15,773 nt of DNA from positions 1 to 15,773 of the forward strand of contig NZ_QRJZ01000008.1 in the NCBI RefSeq assembly GCF_003470665.1. The letters run 5' to 3'. Of the stretch, positions 12,538 to 15,773 are shown in pieces (positions within the stretch are counted from its first letter, which is position 1; each line of letters begins with the position of its first letter). A model generated the notes under the pieces. It had not been told where the DNA came from, ran no database searches, and was given only the letters and a program-made list of their open reading frames with translations. Made by a program: the position numbers and the translations under genes. This DNA comes from Collinsella sp. AM17-1. Lineage in GTDB: Bacteria; Actinomycetota; Coriobacteriia; Coriobacteriales; Coriobacteriaceae.

Positions 12538-14979
12538 CTACCCCAGCGAGCGGTTGAGGGAGCCGAGCTCGTCGTTGCCCATGGTGCGCCACATTTGGAA
12601 GATACAACCGCGCGCCAGGAAAAAGAAACCGTTGTCGACCAGTTGCACAGCGGCATCTGCCAGCTGATTCGTCACGGCGGACACTGGCGGCAGCTCTAGT
12701 CCAGCCTTGTGGATGGTCTCGACCGCTTCCTCGAACGTCGGAGGCCCGCTGACGCCCATCTCGTTCATAAGGCCCTGCATTTCTTCCAGCGCGCTGCTGC
12801 CCGACTCCTCGCCGCGCGGCACCAGACGGTAACAAGCCAGCGCCAGGTCGAGCTGATCGCAATTCCAATAGGCAAACGCCAAGCGATAGAACAGGTAGCC
12901 GATTGCAGAACGATCGCTGGCAATACGTAGGCCGTGGCGCGCCACCTCGATAATCTCGTCAAAGCGCTCCAGACGCGCAAGCACGTTGATGAGCGCAAAG
13001 TGCGACTGCATGGACGAGCGCGCCAGATCGTAAAGATGGCGCACCTCGGGCAGTGCTCGTTCAAAGTCCTCTTGCTCGGCGTAAAAGCTGCAGATCTCGT
13101 GCTGGGCAAAGTACAGCGCATCGGGCGCACGAAGGATTCGCACAGAGCGGTCTTCTTCCAACACCGGTAGCACCATGCGCACCAGCTGGTTATCGCAAAA
13201 CTGCGTTTGAACCGGACCTGTCGCCAAAAGCTCGGCGACGGCGCACTTGGCCTCCAACTCCTCGACAAGACGGGAAAAGCCTTCAAAAGCACCTGTACGG
13301 TCGACTTTTGCCTGCTCGCGCAATTCAACAACACGGGCCACGTATGGGTCGTCGTCCTCTTCCATGACCTCCAGCTCGTCAGCCGTATCGGCAAGCAGCA
13401 GATCGCGCAGCGCCGGCGGCAGCATGCGATGGTCATCACGCGGACGAGCATGAACCTCCGCAGGTTCAATCGTCTCCGGAGCGGTTGACTCATATGCCTC
13501 AAGCACACGCTTGCACGGCATATCGTCCATGTCCATGCTCTCAAGATCCTTGGCGACAGGCACGCAATCGGCCAGATAGGCCGCGCGCCCAAAGAAATAC
13601 GTTGCGACAACGCACTCGCCCTGCTCACTGTCGGGAGCAGCAATCTGCACATAGCAGCGCGTGATGCAGGTGCCCGCGGCAAAACACGCTGCCGCAAGCG
13701 TGAGCGCCACGCGCGCATCGTGCTCCGCGGCCCAGATCGCGCGCGTGTCCTCGTCCAACTCGCGCCAGGCGTCATCTTGAGCGTCGTATTCACGTTGTGG
13801 CATAGCATCAACGACAGACTGCCCAAACCGAACGAGCATGATCCCCTCGGCAACGTTTGCCCGATAGATATAGTCGAGCCGCGTGACCACGTTAAGTGCC
13901 TCGACAATACGCGCGAAGCGGGTACGCACATCCCACTCACCGCCCGGCTGGCAAGCCACCGTACCCGGTTTGCCCCACGGGTTATCGCTCGAGGCCGTAT
14001 CGAGCAGTCGGGGAACATCGTTGGTCGTCTTGGCGATATGCCACGCATCAAAGAGCGCGCAGCCCTCAAGGCTCGGCGAGGATGCCGCAGGGACCAATCC
14101 GGCCCCGATGTGCTCAAGGATGCCGGAGAGACGGTTAAGACGGCACTCGATGGCAAGCAGCATGTCAATCTCGTCCTGGTCCAGCAGGCTGCGATCAAAA
14201 TTGAGATAGAAAAGCTTTGAGCGATCGATGCGAACCAGGCTCATCTCGGACTTGGCGGCGATGGTGCGCAAGCGGGGCAAGTCAATTTCACTCATAAGGG
14301 CGGCGGCATAGCGCTCGATACCGCTCGGATTCTCGGCATGGTCAACGCGGTAAAGCAGCGTCTCGATAGCATCAGGGAGCGGTGCCGTGTTAAAGCCCAA
14401 AAACACCTCGACCGGCTCGGGCAACTTTACGAGCTTGATCTTGTCGATAACATTTTGCATACCCTCGTCGAGTCCGCCGGCGTCCGCCGTGCTCGCAATG
14501 GCATTTTCGGAGTCAGCGAATATCACGTAGCGCAGGAACATCGATGCCATGAACTCGCCGTAAGGAAGGGAGCGGGTCGAATTCCATGTCTCGTGGTCGG
14601 ACTGCTCGCGCATGGGGCCTTCGGGAGAGCCGACGGTTCGCGCGCACGCGCGCATTGTGCCGTTGGCTCCCCGAACCACAATCTCACCAATACCGGAGTC
14701 CGACTCGTCAAGGACCAGTTCCATGTCGGGATCGTTGGGCAGCGGAGTCTCGCTAACGGGGCGGTCCACCTTGTACACCTCGCCCGAAACGCTTACGTAG
14801 CCCAAAAGCGACACATGACTTTTGCCAACAAATTCGACGACATAGCAAGATTCATGCTGATCCTCGCCAAAGAGTTTCCAGACCACGCCATATGAGCGTC
14901 CCGCTGGCTGCTCGGGCATCGCCGGAAAGCGCTTCTTGGGATCGAGAAACCTGAGCTTGTATGTCGGACGCTCTGCCAC
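12538..14979 (-). CDS. Large TPR-like protein of unknown function
   Basis: I do not recognise the family of this 813-residue protein. It has no signal peptide or membrane helix, so it is probably cytoplasmic, and it is acidic. Residues 1-110 look like a beta-rich small domain (YVVEFVGKSHVSLLGYVSVSG). The middle, about 130-520, is mixed and holds no motif I know. From about 620 to 720 there are helical repeats with the spacing and Ala/Tyr pattern of TPRs (AEQEDFERALPEVRHLYDLA; LARLERFDEIIEVARHGL; YRLAFAYWNCDQLDLALACY), which usually serve protein-protein binding. The start is GTG at 14977-14979 with AGGGTG about seven bases before it. It is a single-gene unit between two tRNA loci. It may be a lineage-restricted protein; a regulatory or scaffold role would be a guess. 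Confidence 0.85.
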   Translation of the reverse strand: MAERPTYKLRFLDPKKRFPAMPEQPAGRSYGVVWKLFGEDQHESCYVVEFVGKSHVSLLGYVSVSGEVYKVDRPVSETPLPNDPDMELVLDESDSGIGEIVVRGANGTMRACARTVGSPEGPMREQSDHETWNSTRSLPYGEFMASMFLRYVIFADSENAIASTADAGGLDEGMQNVIDKIKLVKLPEPVEVFLGFNTAPLPDAIETLLYRVDHAENPSGIERYAAALMSEIDLPRLRTIAAKSEMSLVRIDRSKLFYLNFDRSLLDQDEIDMLLAIECRLNRLSGILEHIGAGLVPAASSPSLEGCALFDAWHIAKTTNDVPRLLDTASSDNPWGKPGTVACQPGGEWDVRTRFARIVEALNVVTRLDYIYRANVAEGIMLVRFGQSVVDAMPQREYDAQDDAWRELDEDTRAIWAAEHDARVALTLAAACFAAGTCITRCYVQIAAPDSEQGECVVATYFFGRAAYLADCVPVAKDLESMDMDDMPCKRVLEAYESTAPETIEPAEVHARPRDDHRMLPPALRDLLLADTADELEVMEEDDDPYVARVVELREQAKVDRTGAFEGFSRLVEELEAKCAVAELLATGPVQTQFCDNQLVRMVLPVLEEDRSVRILRAPDALYFAQHEICSFYAEQEDFERALPEVRHLYDLARSSMQSHFALINVLARLERFDEIIEVARHGLRIASDRSAIGYLFYRLAFAYWNCDQLDLALACYRLVPRGEESGSSALEEMQGLMNEMGVSGPPTFEEAVETIHKAGLELPPVSAVTNQLADAAVQLVDNGFFFLARGCIFQMWRTMGNDELGSLNRSLG

Positions 14980-15016
14980 GAAGTATCACCCTGATCGGTC
15001 GTTGAGAGAAGGAGTG

Positions 15017-15035
15017 GTCGCGAATAAGTCGCGAC
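15017..15035. promoter_or_regulatory. Perfect inverted repeat in the leader of the TPR-like gene
   Basis: GTCGCGA-ATAAG-TCGCGAC has two 7-base arms and a 5-base spacer, 38-56 bases before the GTG start. It could be an operator or a leader hairpin. A weak -10-like TAAGAT lies about 15 bases further upstream on the minus strand, so the repeat probably falls near the transcript start. Confidence 0.35.
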
Positions 15036-15089
15036 ATCTACTCGGAATCTTACACGAGTCGACAGGAAATCGTCCGCTTTACGCCCGCG

Positions 15090-15110
15090 CCTCGACCGAG
15101 GTTCGAATCA
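15090..15110 (+). repeat. Third T-arm-like fragment opposite a tRNA terminator
   Basis: CCTCGACCGAGG runs into GGTTCGAATC (15100-15109), the T-loop core, on the strand opposite the tRNA-Arg genes and 32 bases before the first tRNA-Arg terminator stem. No complete tRNA can be folded here. Its placement copies that of the fragments near tRNA-Ser. Confidence 0.35.
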
Positions 15111-15121
15111 ATGCGGTGTTT

Positions 15122-15155
15122 ACGTAAAAGAAAAGCCCCCGTTGCCGGGAGCTTT
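15122..15155 (-). terminator. Intrinsic terminator of tRNA-Arg copy 1
   Basis: On the minus strand AAAGCTCCCG-GCAA-CGGGGGCTTT (one U-G pair; stem 15132-15155) is followed by a T-rich tract (TTTCTTTTACGT). It differs in several stem bases from the terminators of copies 2 and 3. Confidence 0.9.
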
Positions 15156-15164
15156 AATCTCAAA

Positions 15165-15241
15165 TGGTGCGGCGTATAGGATTCGAACCTATGACGTTCT
15201 GATTCGTAGTCAGACCCTCTATCCAGCTGAGGTAACGCCGC
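15165..15241 (-). tRNA. tRNA-Arg(ACG), copy 1
   Basis: The 77-base gene includes an encoded CCA. Acceptor stem GCGGCGT/ACGCCGC; anticodon stem-loop TCTGA-CTACGAA-TCAGA with anticodon ACG (A34 normally edited to inosine, reading CGU, CGC and CGA). T-arm ATAGGTTCGAATCCTAT. It is identical to the two following copies. Confidence 0.97.
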
Positions 15242-15253
15242 GACTTGTTGATT

Positions 15254-15282
15254 ATTATGCACATGGACTGAATAATGGTCAA
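15254..15282 (-). promoter_or_regulatory. Promoter of tRNA-Arg copy 1
   Basis: On the minus strand TTGACC (15277-15282), a 17-base spacer and CATAAT (15254-15259) lie just before the tRNA, whose 5' end is 12 bases after the -10 box. The DNA further upstream is A/T-rich (runs of A and T at 15285-15318), like an UP element. Confidence 0.85.
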
Positions 15283-15392
15283 GCATTTTTTCAAAAAAAG
15301 TTATCGAATTTGATTTTTACTCATTTGATGCAGTCGATCGAATCGATACTTTCAAACACGGCGAAAGCAACTCCTCAAGTATGTCGACATAT

Positions 15393-15420
15393 AAGAAAAG
15401 CCTCCGTTACCGGAGGCTTT
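15393..15420 (-). terminator. Intrinsic terminator of tRNA-Arg copy 2
   Basis: AAAGCCTCCG-GTAA-CGGAGGCTTT, a perfect 10-bp stem (15397-15420) on the minus strand, followed by TTCTTAT. It ends copy 2 before the promoter of copy 1, so copies are separate transcripts. Confidence 0.9.
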
Positions 15421-15430
15421 AAAGTTCAGT

Positions 15431-15507
15431 TGGTGCGGCGTATAGGATTCGAACCTATGACGTTCTGATTCGTAGTCAGACCCTCTATCCAGCTGAGGTA
15501 ACGCCGC
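15431..15507 (-). tRNA. tRNA-Arg(ACG), copy 2
   Basis: Identical in all 77 bases to copy 1, including the ACG anticodon and encoded CCA. It sits exactly 266 bases from its neighbours. Confidence 0.97.
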
Positions 15508-15519
15508 GACTTGTTGATT

Positions 15520-15548
15520 ATTATGCACATGGACTGAATAATGGTCAA
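15520..15548 (-). promoter_or_regulatory. Promoter of tRNA-Arg copy 2
   Basis: Same TTGACC-17-CATAAT promoter as copy 1, shifted by 266 bases (-35 at 15543-15548, -10 at 15520-15525). Confidence 0.85.
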
Positions 15549-15658
15549 GCATTTTTTCAAAAAAAGTTATCGAATTTGATTTTTACTCATTTGATGCAGT
15601 CGATCGAATCGATACTTTCAAACACGGCGAAAGCAACTCCTCAAGTATGTCGACATAT

Positions 15659-15686
15659 AAGAAAAGCCTCCGTTACCGGAGGCTTT
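15659..15686 (-). terminator. Intrinsic terminator of tRNA-Arg copy 3
   Basis: Same perfect 10-bp stem and GTAA loop as the copy 2 terminator (stem 15663-15686), located 10 bases after the copy 3 CCA end. Confidence 0.9.
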
Positions 15687-15696
15687 AAAGTTCAGT

Positions 15697-15773
15697 TGGT
15701 GCGGCGTATAGGATTCGAACCTATGACGTTCTGATTCGTAGTCAGACCCTCTATCCAGCTGAGGTAACGCCGC
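15697..15773 (-). tRNA. tRNA-Arg(ACG), copy 3
   Basis: A full 77-base copy; its first base is the last base of the window, so its promoter lies outside. Sequence identical to copies 1 and 2. Confidence 0.96.

Larger units (their letters stand above)
15165..15773 (-). repeat. Exact 266-bp tandem repeat carrying tRNA-Arg with promoter and terminator
   Basis: Bases 15165-15430 and 15431-15696 are identical by eye, and a third unit begins at 15697 and is cut by the window end just after its tRNA. Each unit holds one tRNA-Arg gene, its promoter, about 110 bases of AT-rich non-coding DNA and the terminator of the next copy. Exact identity of the spacers as well as the tRNAs points to recent duplication or ongoing homogenisation. 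More copies may lie beyond the window. Confidence 0.95.

Noticed and set aside
12765..14198. 477-residue minus-strand frame inside the TPR-like gene
   Set aside because: It is an out-of-frame shadow, rich in Arg, Ser, Cys and Trp, with no ribosome site. The 813-residue frame covers it and has plausible repeats and start.
15165..15773. CRISPR-like array
   Set aside because: The regular spacing comes from 266-bp units that carry tRNA-Arg genes; repeats and spacers are both identical and no cas gene is near.

Overview
The window looks like chromosomal DNA of a moderately GC-rich, Gram-positive anaerobe of the Coriobacteriia, most likely Collinsella or a close relative. This is inferred from gene content, codon choice, GTG/purine-rich start sites, a long-headed HtpG, VanRS-like and PhoPR-like two-component systems with a polysaccharide tyrosine-kinase cassette, and short interspersed GGAAYGTCCCC repeats. 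No marker gene fixes the species. There is no phage, transposase or CRISPR array. Most of the DNA is ordinary core genome; the unusual material lies in the gaps and around the tRNA genes.

Layout: 1-308 is a gene-free stretch full of inverted repeats. Then, all on the minus strand: htpG chaperone (309-2333); a GNAT acetyltransferase (2536-3036); a three-gene bacterial tyrosine-kinase cassette read Wzz-like, CpsD-like, CpsB-like (5140 down to 3076); a phosphate module read pstB, phoP-like, phoR-like (8432 down to 5336); and a VanR-like/VanS-like two-component system (10495 down to 8536). One plus-strand gene, a secreted penicillin-binding D,D-carboxypeptidase (10693-12033), is transcribed divergently from the VanR-like regulator. 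The shared gap holds an 11+11 bp near-perfect inverted repeat, a good operator candidate. Downstream comes a gap rich in terminators and tRNA fragments (12034-12354), tRNA-Ser(GCT), a large TPR-like protein of unknown function (12538-14979), and three identical tRNA-Arg(ACG) genes in an exact 266-bp tandem array running to the window end, each with its own terminator; the first two have visible sigma-70-type promoters.

How the parts fit: the window is dominated by envelope and nutrient signalling. PstB with PhoP/PhoR would couple phosphate uptake to gene control; the rest of the Pst transporter is not here. The Wzz/CpsD/CpsB trio would control chain length of an exopolysaccharide whose biosynthetic genes are also absent. 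The VanRS-like pair is placed to control the adjacent carboxypeptidase, which trims D-Ala from peptidoglycan stem peptides.

The most unusual object is at 12165-12305. Between two copies of a 'tRNA-Ser 3' end plus terminator' unit spaced exactly 190 bp apart lies a segment packed with hairpins. On the minus strand it can be closed by an acceptor-like stem, ends in GCCA and runs into an intrinsic terminator, so it could be a tRNA-derived structured RNA, a tRNA-targeting palindromic element, or a decayed tRNA gene.
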